From positions 1-19,748 of the forward strand of contig JAFSIU010000148.1 of assembly GCA_017439615.1 (NCBI GenBank): a DNA stretch of 19,748 bases, read 5' to 3'. How positions within the stretch are numbered: position 1 is the stretch's first letter; the number at the start of each line of letters is the position of its first letter. The notes beneath the pieces were generated by a model that saw nothing but the letters and a program-made list of their open reading frames with translations, did no database searches and was not told the origin of the DNA. This stretch comes from Bacillota bacterium (GTDB lineage: Bacteria; Bacillota; Dehalobacteriia; UBA4068). This document shows, piece by piece, positions 8,128 to 15,181 of this stretch. The position numbers were made by a program, and so were the translations under genes.

Positions 8128-8827
8128 GGAACGCCTCCTTTTCATGCTTCAGCATAACAGCTTCCAGGCTTTCGCCTTGGGTGAAGCCCTCTATGCTGCC
8201 TGTATATATGATGCGGCCGTCTCTGATATAGGTGATATCGTCCGCACATTTATCGAGGTCGGAGGTGATATGCGTTGAAAACAGAATGGAAACTCCCTGA
8301 GCTTTCAGATAGCGGAAAATATCAAGCAATTCCTCTCTCGAAACGGGATCAAGACCGCTGGTCGGCTCATCCAAAATCAAAAGCTTTGCTCTGTGAGAAA
8401 GTGCGATTACCAGATTCAGCTTCACCTTCATTCCGGCAGAAAGCTCCGAGGGTGTTTTATTCGCATCAAGGGAGAAAAGCTTCATATATTTTTCGCAAGT
8501 TTCATCATCCCAGTCTGCAAAGAATCGCTTTGTGGTTTCAAGCAGCAGGCCGATCTTCTTCTTTTGATAATAATCAACCGCACCGCCTGCATAGCCTATG
8601 CGCTGCTTGATGGCAGATTCATTGTCCTTCATATCCAGGCCGAAGAATTCAACCTTTCCTTCCGAGATATGCACCATATTCATAATGGCCTTCAGTGCAG
8701 TTGTTTTTCCTGCGCCGTTTCTTCCTATGAAGCCCATGATGGTTCCTTTTTCCATGCTGAAGGAAGCATGCTGCAGCTTGAAATTGGGATATTCTTTATA
8801 AATATTTCTGACCTGAAGAATCTTCAT
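8108..8827 (-). CDS. ABC transporter ATP-binding protein
   Basis: A 239-residue ATPase that powers the permease encoded next to it. Walker A is GRNGAGKTT (35-43), Walker B is LLILDEP with D-loop SGLD, and the switch histidine is in STHITSD. The signature is LSAGM instead of the common LSGGQ, as in the YtrB/EcsA-like exporter ATPases. The tail after the D-loop is short, with no added domain. The start at 8827 has GAAGGAGCG upstream; a longer reading from 8854 would overlap the regulator gene and bypass that RBS. It begins 11 nt after the regulator stop, and its end overlaps the permease start by 20 nt. Confidence 0.93.
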   Translation of the reverse strand: MKILQVRNIYKEYPNFKLQHASFSMEKGTIMGFIGRNGAGKTTALKAIMNMVHISEGKVEFFGLDMKDNESAIKQRIGYAGGAVDYYQKKKIGLLLETTKRFFADWDDETCEKYMKLFSLDANKTPSELSAGMKVKLNLVIALSHRAKLLILDEPTSGLDPVSREELLDIFRYLKAQGVSILFSTHITSDLDKCADDITYIRDGRIIYTGSIEGFTQGESLEAVMLKHEKEAFHEKLAL

Positions 8828-8838
8828 TTGTCGCTCCT

Positions 8839-9234
8839 TCAAAACTGGCTGCACTTCACAAGAGCCATGCCTTGTCTTTTATCTGCCAAAAGCAGCAGTT
8901 TTCCGCCATATTGCAGATCAAACATTTTCATCAGCGCATCGGGAAGCTGTATGCTGCCTGTTTCTGAAATGTCCAGAACTCCGCAGACAAGCTCCTCTTT
9001 GTCTGAAAAATTGCTGTTTATGGCCTCCCGCAGCGGTCTGTTCACCAGCTCATCCAAAGAGATTTTATATAAATTTGCCAGCTTGACGCAATTTGCTATG
9101 TCCGGCGAGGAATCTCCCGACTCCCATTTCGCGACGGTTTGACGGGAAACAGAGATGATTTCCGCAAGCGATTCTAGAGTATAACCGTTTCTCTGCCTTA
9201 AAAGATTCAGGTTTTCTGCAATGCATATATCCAT
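8839..9234 (-). CDS. XRE-family regulator with AbrB-like C-terminal domain
   Basis: A 131-residue DNA-binding protein. Residues 6-62 are a Cro/C1-type HTH (NLNLLRQRNGYTLESLAEII, then SVSRQTVAKWESG). Residues 80-131 (GVLDISETGSIQLPDALMKM, ending GMALVKC) look like a SpoVT/AbrB swapped-hairpin domain, normally a second DNA-binding or dimer module. It is first in the operon with the ABC ATPase and permease, as often seen for self-contained transporter cassettes controlled by their own HTH gene. The RBS is AAGGAGGAT. The promoter just upstream carries an inverted repeat over the -35, so autoregulation is likely. The ligand is unknown. Confidence 0.88.
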   Translation of the reverse strand: MDICIAENLNLLRQRNGYTLESLAEIISVSRQTVAKWESGDSSPDIANCVKLANLYKISLDELVNRPLREAINSNFSDKEELVCGVLDISETGSIQLPDALMKMFDLQYGGKLLLLADKRQGMALVKCSQF

Positions 9235-9257
9235 GTTTTCATCCTCCTTACAAGAAA

Positions 9258-9294
9258 ATTATATAGTCGGTTTGTTTTTTTCGCAAGAAACCGA
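9258..9294 (-). promoter_or_regulatory. Promoter and probable operator of the XRE-ABC operon
   Basis: On the minus strand, -35 TTGCGA (9281-9286) and consensus -10 TATAAT (9258-9263) are 17 nt apart. The inverted repeat TCGGTTT (9267-9273) / AAACCGA (9288-9294) lies over the spacer and -35. A looser inverted repeat, TTAACCATTT...AAATGGATTAA (9297-9323), sits just upstream. Both are candidate binding sites for the downstream XRE protein. Confidence 0.78.
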
Positions 9295-9325
9295 TATTAA
9301 CCATTTGTGTTAAAATGGATTAACG

Positions 9326-9357
9326 AAAAAGCCACAGCGATTCTCATCGCTGTGGCT
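9326..9357 (-). terminator. Terminator of the ECF transporter operon
   Basis: A perfect 12-bp stem AGCCACAGCGAT (9330-9341) / ATCGCTGTGGCT (9346-9357) has a 4-nt loop and, on the minus strand, is followed by TTTTTCG. It closes the operon ending at 9383 and insulates the XRE promoter. Confidence 0.88.
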
Positions 9358-9382
9358 GAAAATTCTTTTTGTATAATAAGAA

Positions 9383-10072
9383 TCATTTTTCTTTTGACAT
9401 GAAAATGCCGTATTTTTGCTCAAGTCTCTGCATTTTCTTTTGCAAGGGTTGATAAAGCAGGGCAAGAAAGATGATGGTGGAAATGCAATGCGTGATATCC
9501 ATAGGAAGCGCGACGATATATGCCGCCAGCAGCGAATCCGCCGATGAAATCGCTTGTATCATCAGGAGTGAGGCCGGATTCATGATGAGTGCGAATATGC
9601 CAAAAACAGCCGCTCCGCCGAAGAGGCACACCTGCCATGTTGCAGGCTTTTTGCCAAAGAACAGCTTACCTGCCAAAAGTCCGATAAGCCCCCAGCAGAG
9701 CATTTGCCACGGTGTCCACGGCCCCTGCCCGAAAACGAAATTGCTGACAAGGCCTGCGCAGGCGCCGATTAAAAAGCCGTTTTTTGCACCGGTGAAAACG
9801 CCTGCCAGCACTATCATTGCGGTGATGGCCTTGATGAAGGGGGTATAGAAAAATGCTGCTCTGCCGACCACGGCCAGCGCACAGAAAAGAGCGCAAATGA
9901 CCATTTCGGCAGCACGCTGCTCCCGTCTTTCATTTTGCAGGGCAAGCAGCAAAAATCCGCCTCCCATCATCAGCAGGCTCGGAACATAAAAGCTTCGCGC
10001 TCCCCAAAGCATCAGCAGCAGGGCAGCGGCAAAGCACAGACATAATGAAATTGTGAGAAATGCTTTTTTCAT
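9383..10072 (-). CDS. ECF transporter S component (probable cobalamin-specific)
   Basis: A 229-residue membrane protein with about six hydrophobic segments, the substrate-binding unit of an energy-coupling factor importer. The phrase FGQGPWTPWQM followed by GLIGLLAGKLF is typical of ECF S components. I take the ATG at 10072, which has GGGAGAAG upstream; further upstream in-frame sequence belongs to the 3' end of the ATPase gene read in another frame. It is last in an operon that starts with a cobalamin riboswitch and a DUF4430 lipoprotein, so B12 or a B12 precursor is the likely substrate (CbrT-like role). The specificity is inference from context; the family call is sequence-based. It lies 25 nt after ecfA and before a terminator. 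Confidence 0.85.
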   Translation of the reverse strand: MKKAFLTISLCLCFAAALLLMLWGARSFYVPSLLMMGGGFLLLALQNERREQRAAEMVICALFCALAVVGRAAFFYTPFIKAITAMIVLAGVFTGAKNGFLIGACAGLVSNFVFGQGPWTPWQMLCWGLIGLLAGKLFFGKKPATWQVCLFGGAAVFGIFALIMNPASLLMIQAISSADSLLAAYIVALPMDITHCISTIIFLALLYQPLQKKMQRLEQKYGIFMSKEK

Positions 10073-10097
10073 CTCTTCTCCCGGAAAGTGATTTGTT

Positions 10098-11522
10098 TCA
10101 GCTGCCGAGCAGGGTGTATATTTTCTCCGAAGCGGCTGTATCAGGTGTTCTGTAATAGCTGCTTTGTGCCATAAATTCCTGTGCAGGCATTTGGCAGGCA
10201 ATTTCTTTGTTGAAAAGCAGAATGATTTCATCTGCCGCCTCCGCGCAAAGCTGCATATCATGCGTGGCAAAGCAGACAGCAAATCCTTCTGCCGCCAAAT
10301 CCCGCAATATGGCGGCAAGCTCTTTTTTTGCAGGAAAATCCAGACCGCTGGAAGGTTCGTCAAGCATCAGCAGAGCAGGCTTTTTCAAAAGTAGTCTGAT
10401 CAGCGCCGCCTTTTGCAGCTCGCCACCCGAAAGGTCGAGAAAATGGCTTTCGAGCTTTTCTTCCAATCGGAAACGCTGCACAAGCGGCATCCATTCCTCT
10501 TGCGGTGCGGCAGCGGCAAGCTCCTCGTGCAGGCTGCTGTGCGTGAAAATATCCCCTGCATTCTGCGGCAGCAGGCAAATTTTGCCCGAAGCTTTGATTT
10601 TTCCTGTCAATGGCGGCAGAATTCCCGTCATCAGCTTCAGCAGGGTGGATTTGCCGCAGCCGTTTGCGCCGATCAGTGCCGTGCAGCAGCCCTTTTTCAG
10701 CTCCAGCGAGAGATTTTGCAGGATATATTCGCCCTGCCTTTCATATTTATGCGCCAGCTGCTTGATTTCAAGCACCGCAGGGGAGGCCGGCTGCGCTTTT
10801 GCGCTTGATATAACTTTTTTCTGCTCTTTTATGCTTTGCGGCAGCGCCGTTTTTTCATCGAAAAATATCAGCTTCCCATTTTGCAGCAAAAGCAGTTTGC
10901 TGCACAGGGGCAGGATTTCTTCGATAGAATGCTCGGCAATCAGCACCGTCATATTGCGGCGGCGGCAATATTTCTGCAGCAGGGCGAGGAAGTCGCCGGC
11001 GGCAACAGGGTCGAGAGATGAAATCGGCTCATCAAGCAGCAGCAGCTCCGGCTCGGCGATAAGCACCGAGGCCAGCGCCACCTTCTGCCGTTCTCCGCCC
11101 GAGAGCTTGTCGATAGGCTTGGAAAACAGCTTTTCCAAGCCGAATTCGGCACAGATTTCGGCCAATTTCAGGCGTATTGTTGCGGGCGCGGTGTTCAGAC
11201 TTTCCAAAATGAAGGCAAGCTGCGCGCTGACAAATTCTGAGGTCAGCATGCAATCCCGCCCGACATAGCCGATGGAGCGCACGCTTTCTTTTTCCGAAAT
11301 TTCCTGTAAGAGCGTGCTTTTGAAGCGTATTTCGCCGCTTTTTTTGCCATGGGGCGCGATCTCTTTTTTCAGCAGGCGCAGCAGGGTGGATTTTCCGCAG
11401 CCGTTGGCCCCGGCAAGCAGCACAAAATCGCCCTGCTCCAAGCTGAATCCGATATTTTCAAGGGCAGCTTGCGCCGCTCCGTTATAGGCAAAGCCTAAAG
11501 CCTTGCAGCTAAGGATTTCCAT
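10098..11522 (-). CDS. Fused two-domain ECF ATPase (EcfA)
   Basis: A 474-residue protein with two complete ABC domains, replacing the usual separate EcfA1 and EcfA2. Domain 1: Walker A GANGCGKST (38-46), signature LSGGERQ (140-146), Walker B LLLLDEP (160-166), switch His198. Domain 2: Walker A GANGCGKST (285-293), signature LSGGELQ (364-370), Walker B LLMLDEP (384-390), FATHD switch. A linker of about 20 residues near 228-250 joins them. It energises the S component and EcfT of the same operon. The chosen ATG at 11522 has GAGGTGAT upstream and lies inside the end of ecfT (28-nt overlap), so translation is coupled. Both catalytic sites look intact. Confidence 0.93.
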   Translation of the reverse strand: MEILSCKALGFAYNGAAQAALENIGFSLEQGDFVLLAGANGCGKSTLLRLLKKEIAPHGKKSGEIRFKSTLLQEISEKESVRSIGYVGRDCMLTSEFVSAQLAFILESLNTAPATIRLKLAEICAEFGLEKLFSKPIDKLSGGERQKVALASVLIAEPELLLLDEPISSLDPVAAGDFLALLQKYCRRRNMTVLIAEHSIEEILPLCSKLLLLQNGKLIFFDEKTALPQSIKEQKKVISSAKAQPASPAVLEIKQLAHKYERQGEYILQNLSLELKKGCCTALIGANGCGKSTLLKLMTGILPPLTGKIKASGKICLLPQNAGDIFTHSSLHEELAAAAPQEEWMPLVQRFRLEEKLESHFLDLSGGELQKAALIRLLLKKPALLMLDEPSSGLDFPAKKELAAILRDLAAEGFAVCFATHDMQLCAEAADEIILLFNKEIACQMPAQEFMAQSSYYRTPDTAASEKIYTLLGS

Positions 11523-12352
11523 TTCATCACCTCGTATAAATGCAGAATGGCTGGCAGCAGGAAGAAAGCAGACAAGGTCAGAAGCAGCCAAAAATCAGGA
11601 GCAGCAATTCTTATCAAAGGGAAAAATTGCGCCGAAAGCAGCCTGTGCCCCAAAAGCAAAAGTGCAGCTATCAGTACGAAAAGCAGCAGAAAAAGCAAAT
11701 CACTCCTGCCGAAGCGAAAGCTTGTGAAGCTGCTGCGCGGTGTCAGTGCATAGCCTCTTGCCCTCATCGATGCCGCACGGTCAAGGCTTTGCTCCAGCTC
11801 TCGGTCAAGCAGGGAGGAAATAAGCTGTGTGCCATATTTCAGCCGCCCTTTCAAGCCCTGGCCTGCCGCATCCTCACCGATGCCCTTTTTCGCCTCATGA
11901 ATTTGCCGGAGTCGGGCATTGAGCCTTGGAATGAAATAAAAGACCAGCGAGAGGAACATACAAAGCCTCGGAAAGCGCTTGCCGAGCAGGGCGGCGAGCT
12001 TATCAGATCCGAAAAGGCGATTGAAGCAAAAGCACCAAAAAAGCGTCGCAATGAGCATACCGGCAGCACAAAAGCCATATAGCAAGGCCTCAAGAGTGAT
12101 CGGATTTCCGAAAAGATAAAAAAGAATGGTCACTCCCTGATGATTGAAAAGCGGATTGAAAAGACTTGCCAAAATGGCGAATGGCAGCAGCGCAAGCAGG
12201 GTTTTGAACGCTTTTTTGCCCTCCAAAAGAAACCAAAATCCAAACCCGCCAAAGAAAGAAAGCAGAGTGATCCATGGATTAAGGCAGCAAACCGTCAGCA
12301 AAATAACGGCAAGGAAATATATTAAGATGATTATGGGATGTCTTTTTTCCAT
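11495..12352 (-). CDS. ecfT: ECF transporter transmembrane protein EcfT
   Basis: EcfT is the membrane scaffold that couples the ATPases to the S component. The 285 residues show several membrane helices, a cytoplasmic helical region (about 150-210) and a final pair of helices. The coupling motif Ala-Arg-Gly is clear at about 198-200 (SMRARGYA); the first coupling helix is less canonical (EAKKG, about 163-167). The start at 12352 has AAAGGAGC. The gene follows the lipoprotein gene by 66 nt and overlaps the fused ATPase gene. The late segment LLFLLLFVLIAALLLL fits the extra membrane helix before the C-terminus. The dedicated T, A and S genes indicate a group I-type ECF transporter. Confidence 0.9.
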   Translation of the reverse strand: MEKRHPIIILIYFLAVILLTVCCLNPWITLLSFFGGFGFWFLLEGKKAFKTLLALLPFAILASLFNPLFNHQGVTILFYLFGNPITLEALLYGFCAAGMLIATLFWCFCFNRLFGSDKLAALLGKRFPRLCMFLSLVFYFIPRLNARLRQIHEAKKGIGEDAAGQGLKGRLKYGTQLISSLLDRELEQSLDRAASMRARGYALTPRSSFTSFRFGRSDLLFLLLFVLIAALLLLGHRLLSAQFFPLIRIAAPDFWLLLTLSAFFLLPAILHLYEVMKWKSLAARL

Positions 12353-12418
12353 GGCTGCTCCTTTCTTTCGTGATTATCTCAATTCATTTTTGTGTTCCGA
12401 ATTGCAGGGAAGGGTGCC

Positions 12419-12907
12419 TCACCACTCCAGGCCAAGGTCAGCGCCCATATCGCAGGTGTATTTGAATTCGATGATGTCGCCGTCAGAGAGCATTGCTTCA
12501 TTTGCGCCAACCATTGAGGATTCGCCGTTGACAAAGAACAGCCAGCCCGAAAGCTCTCCGCAATCTCCGCCATAGATATTGCCGATGCCTGTGATATATG
12601 AGCCGTCAACCACATCAATATGCAGCCTTTCTTTTTGGGCAAAGCGCTGCACCAGCTGCAAAACAGTTTCGTTTTCATAAAAATCCAGCGAAATGGGAGC
12701 GACGATATATCCGTTTTCGGGGATAAGCGACTTTTTGTCCGCTGACAAGCCTTTCAGTGCTTCTTCATTGGCAAGTATCGTTTCGCAGCTGATGACAAGC
12801 TCGCAGCTGCCTGCAGCTTCTTCATTGGGTGCAAACAAGGAGCAAGCTGCAGCTAGTGCAACGATGATGAGAAGTAGAGCGACGAGTAACAGTTTTTTGT
12901 TTTTCAT
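12419..12907 (-). CDS. DUF4430 lipoprotein, likely surface cobalamin-binding
   Basis: A 162-residue secreted lipoprotein. Residues 1-22 are a lipoprotein signal: KNKK start, long hydrophobic core, lipobox ending AAAC with Cys22 as the lipid anchor. The mature part carries a DUF4430 domain, the fold found in the beta-domain of intrinsic factor/transcobalamin (hallmarks DCGELSGWLFFVNGE and GDIIEFKYT near the end). Bacterial DUF4430 proteins are often tied to B12 uptake. The start at 12907 has GGAGGCG; upstream in-frame codons lie within the riboswitch and terminator. It is the first gene under the cobalamin riboswitch and precedes ecfT. I infer it captures corrinoid outside the cell for the ECF importer. 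Binding itself is not shown by the sequence. Confidence 0.85.
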   Translation of the reverse strand: MKNKKLLLVALLLIIVALAAACSLFAPNEEAAGSCELVISCETILANEEALKGLSADKKSLIPENGYIVAPISLDFYENETVLQLVQRFAQKERLHIDVVDGSYITGIGNIYGGDCGELSGWLFFVNGESSMVGANEAMLSDGDIIEFKYTCDMGADLGLEW

Positions 12908-12936
12908 AAGCGCCTCCAAACGATGTTTTCTGTGCA

Positions 12937-12964
12937 AATAAAAACGCACCCCTTTCGGGGTGCG
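12937..12964 (-). terminator. Riboswitch expression-platform terminator
   Basis: On the minus strand, GCACCCC (12957-12963) and GGGGTGC (12946-12952) pair around a GAAA loop, then GTTTTTATT follows. It lies between the aptamer and the lipoprotein start, so ligand binding can end transcription. An upstream stem (AGCAT 12966-12970 with ATGCT 13001-13005; CAGACC 12980-12985 with GGCCTG 12995-13000) is a candidate companion structure. Confidence 0.8.
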
Positions 12965-13009
12965 GAGCATAACAAGAAACAGACCTTCAAAAAAGGCCTG
13001 ATGCTTCTT

Positions 13010-13195
13010 TTTCCCCCTTGCCCGGGAAAGCACTTCGCATCGGACAAGGTCTTTCGACTTGGCTTCATTCCTGCACGGAGCGCCTTCTCATTCTTGCGAA
13101 CAATGGCATTTGCTCCGGAGGTCAGCTACACGGCAGTGGCTGCTGTACGGGATTCTCACCCGTTTCCCTTTTTCCGAGCGCATATTTGGGATTTG
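13010..13195 (-). promoter_or_regulatory. Cobalamin riboswitch
   Basis: The minus strand shows the class signatures in order: GGGAAACGGGTGAGAATCCCG (GGTGAGAATCCCG at 13148-13160), CCACTGCCGTG (13129-13139), and a B12-box-like GAAGCCAAGTCGAAAGACC (13048-13066). P1 can form from CGCTCGG (13174-13180) with CCGATGCG (13036-13043), with one bulge. The region is followed by a terminator at 12937-12964. It controls the lipoprotein-ecfT-ecfA-S operon. The ends are approximate. This region accounts for most of the 359-base gap between the lipoprotein gene and the YchF-family gene. Confidence 0.9.
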
Positions 13196-13209
13196 GTAAA
13201 AGATGAATT

Positions 13210-13239
13210 TATATAAAGCTTTCACCGCCAAATCGGCAA
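13210..13239 (-). promoter_or_regulatory. Likely promoter of the riboswitch operon
   Basis: On the minus strand, -35 TTGCCG (13234-13239) and -10 TATATA (13210-13215) are 18 nt apart, about 30 nt before the aptamer. No strong terminator is visible between it and the YchF-family stop at 13267, so some read-through from that gene is possible. Confidence 0.5.
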
Positions 13240-13266
13240 AAGGTTTATAACAGGGTTTGTGCAAAA

Positions 13267-14343
13267 TCAGACATTGAAGCGGAAATTGATAATATCGCCG
13301 TCTTGCACGATATATTCCTTGCCCTCTAGGCGATATTTGCCCTTGTCACGGGCGGCGGCAACGGAGCCCAAGGCCTCCAGATCGGCAAAGGCAATAGTCT
13401 CGGCACGAATGAAGCCTCTTTCAATATCGGAGTGGATCTTGCCTGCGGCAGCCTTGGCATTGATACCCTTGCGAATTGTCCATGCTCGCACCTCGTCCTC
13501 GCCTGCGGTCAGGAAGGAAATGAGTCCCAGCTGGGCATAAACAGCCTGTGCCATACGCGCGATACCGCTTTCGGTGATGCCCAATTCCTCCATAAATATC
13601 GCTCTGTCTTCGGGCTCCATTTGTCCGATTTCTTCTTCCATCTGGGCAGAAATGCAGAGCAGCTCGATATTATTTTCGGCGGCATAAGCCTGTACTTCGT
13701 CTTTTTGCGGATATTCACCCGAGGCGAGCATATCATCGGAAAGATTCAGCACCAAAAGCATCGGCTTCATAGTCATAAAGGTGATATGATGAATGGCATC
13801 CAGCTCGTCCTCGTCGAATTGCACGGAAGAAAGAGGTCTGCCTTCATCGAGTATCTCGCGGCATTTTTGCAGGGTGGCTTCTTCCTGCGGATGCTCAAGC
13901 TTTTTCTTGTTGCCCTGATTGATGCGGTCGAGTCTGGTTTCGACCAATGCCATATCAGCCAGCAAAAGCTCGGTGTTTATTTCTTCGATATCATGCATAA
14001 TGTCGATTTCCTCGCCGGCGGCATTTTCAAAAACGCGCACGACCTGAGCCAAGGCATCTGCATCTCTGACTGCGGTGAGGAATTCATTTGCACTTTTGGC
14101 GCCGCCGCCCTGCTGCAGACCCGGGATATCGATGATCTCGATCTGGGCAAAGGTGGTTTTCTTGGGGTGATACATTTCGGTGAGAAAATCCAATCTGCTG
14201 TCAGGTACGCTGACATGACCGATATTGGCAGCGGTTTTTCCCATTGAATAAGCCCCTGTCTGAATTCCCGCATTGGTGAGCAGGTTGAAAAGAGTTGTTT
14301 TACCGGAAAGCGGCAAGCCGATGATTCCGCAAGTTAATGCCAT
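13267..14343 (-). CDS. YchF/DUF933-family GTPase or ATPase, divergent
   Basis: A 358-residue P-loop protein of the Obg-related YchF family. The G1 loop is GLPLSGKTT (9-17), where typical YchF has a Lys-Ser loop such as GLPNAGKST. The G3 region is DIPGLQQGGGAKSANEFL, which lacks the usual glycine run GASxGxGLGN of YchF. A coiled-coil insert follows, then an NLSD G4-like motif. The C-terminal TGS/DUF933 domain is highly typical (VRAWTIRKG, GFIRAE, VQDGDIINFRFNV). Canonical YchF is an ATPase linked to ribosomes and stress. This looks like a paralogue rather than the standard copy. The start at 14343 has GGGAGG upstream. It is monocistronic with its own promoter at 14417-14445. Confidence 0.88.
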   Translation of the reverse strand: MALTCGIIGLPLSGKTTLFNLLTNAGIQTGAYSMGKTAANIGHVSVPDSRLDFLTEMYHPKKTTFAQIEIIDIPGLQQGGGAKSANEFLTAVRDADALAQVVRVFENAAGEEIDIMHDIEEINTELLLADMALVETRLDRINQGNKKKLEHPQEEATLQKCREILDEGRPLSSVQFDEDELDAIHHITFMTMKPMLLVLNLSDDMLASGEYPQKDEVQAYAAENNIELLCISAQMEEEIGQMEPEDRAIFMEELGITESGIARMAQAVYAQLGLISFLTAGEDEVRAWTIRKGINAKAAAGKIHSDIERGFIRAETIAFADLEALGSVAAARDKGKYRLEGKEYIVQDGDIINFRFNV

Positions 14344-14384
14344 TTTGAAAGCCTCCCAAAGAAAATTTGAAGAAAATTTGCAAG

Positions 14385-14406
14385 CTTGCCTTATTGCCAA
14401 GGCAAG
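14385..14406 (-). other. Hairpin in the leader of the YchF-family gene
   Basis: An 8-bp stem CTTGCCTT (14385-14392) / AAGGCAAG (14399-14406) with a 6-nt loop lies between the promoter and the start codon. No T-run follows, so it is not a simple terminator; it may affect mRNA stability. Role unknown. Confidence 0.45.
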
Positions 14407-14416
14407 AGTTTTTTCC

Positions 14417-14445
14417 ATCATACAACAAAATCATCGCTTTTGCAA
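14417..14445 (-). promoter_or_regulatory. Promoter of the YchF-family gene
   Basis: On the minus strand, -35 TTGCAA (14440-14445) and -10 TATGAT (14417-14422) are exactly 17 nt apart, about 75 nt before the start at 14343. Confidence 0.7.
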
Positions 14446-14541
14446 GCGGTGCCGTGCCAAAAAGCCTTGCCGCATAAGCATTTTTAGCTATCAAAAGCCG
14501 CAAAATTTAATTATTTTGCTATGGTATTGCAGGCGGTCTTG

Positions 14542-14550
14542 TGATAAAAT
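14542..14550 (+). promoter_or_regulatory. Possible extended -10 promoter of the CvpA-like operon
   Basis: TGATAAAAT (14542-14550) matches an extended -10 (TG-N-TAAAAT), 48 nt before the first start codon. No good -35 lies 17 nt upstream, so it depends on the TG extension. Confidence 0.4.
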
Positions 14551-14597
14551 GTTTATATATGTCCGTTTTGCAGACGGATAGTTTGAGGAGGGATAAT

Positions 14598-15170
14598 ATG
14601 TCCGATCTGGTAATCATTCTTGTCATCTTGCTTATTGCAGCTTTAGGTTGGAAAAGCGGCGCCATCAATATCCTTGGCAGCCTTGGCTCTTGGATAGTCG
14701 GCTATCTGGCAGCCCGCAGCTTTTCTGCAACTCTTGCCGTGCTCGTAACGGAGAAATTTCCTTCCCTGATGCCCGATCCCTCTTCCAGCGACACAGCACA
14801 GCTTATCTCCATGTTTATTGATATGGATGTAATGGCAAACCGTATAGTCCAGATTTTGTGCTTCATCGTTATTTTCATTGTTGCGTCATTCTTGGTTCGC
14901 AAGATTTGCAGCCTGATTTCGGGAATGTTCAGCGGCACCCTGCTCGGTATGGTGAACGGAGCTATCGGTGCAGGTCTGGGTTTTTGCTTCTCCATTCTGC
15001 TGCTTGGTATTGCGGTCGAAATCGTGCTTCCCGCCCTTTCTTCTATGGATTGGGCAGTCAGCACAATGCAGTTCTTTGCCAAATCTCAGATCATGATGGG
15101 CTTTGTCCATGATATGTTGGATCTTTTTGTTGCAAATATCCCTGCTATCTCTATGGATATGTTCAAATAA
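14598..15170 (+). CDS. CvpA-family membrane protein
   Basis: A 190-residue integral membrane protein with about four hydrophobic segments (roughly 3-20, 28-45, 75-100 and 120-145). The start VIILVILLIAALGWKSGAIN and the GMVNGAIGAGLGF segment fit the CvpA/YshB family, first known for colicin V production in Escherichia coli and since linked to envelope stress. The biochemical role is unknown. The ATG at 14598 has GAGGAGGG just upstream; an upstream in-frame ATG at 14541 would lie on the promoter and lacks an RBS. It is the first gene of a run of six genes with short gaps, followed 11 nt later by the next gene. Family call is moderate to good; function unassigned. Confidence 0.85.
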   Translation: MSDLVIILVILLIAALGWKSGAINILGSLGSWIVGYLAARSFSATLAVLVTEKFPSLMPDPSSSDTAQLISMFIDMDVMANRIVQILCFIVIFIVASFLVRKICSLISGMFSGTLLGMVNGAIGAGLGFCFSILLLGIAVEIVLPALSSMDWAVSTMQFFAKSQIMMGFVHDMLDLFVANIPAISMDMFK

Positions 15171-15181
15171 AGGAGGCAGCC

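Noticed and set aside
8393..9142. A 249-codon open frame on the plus strand
   Set aside because: It runs opposite the ABC ATPase and XRE genes, both with strong motifs and RBS.
10073..10363. N-terminal extension of the ECF S component
   Set aside because: It overlaps the 3' end of ecfA in another frame, lacks an RBS and does not look like a membrane protein; the ATG at 10072 has a good RBS.
10207..11268. A 353-codon open frame on the plus strand
   Set aside because: It is antisense to the fused EcfA gene; Ser/Cys-rich shadow sequence.
13432..14247. A 271-codon open frame on the plus strand
   Set aside because: It is antisense to the YchF-family gene; no start signal or motif.
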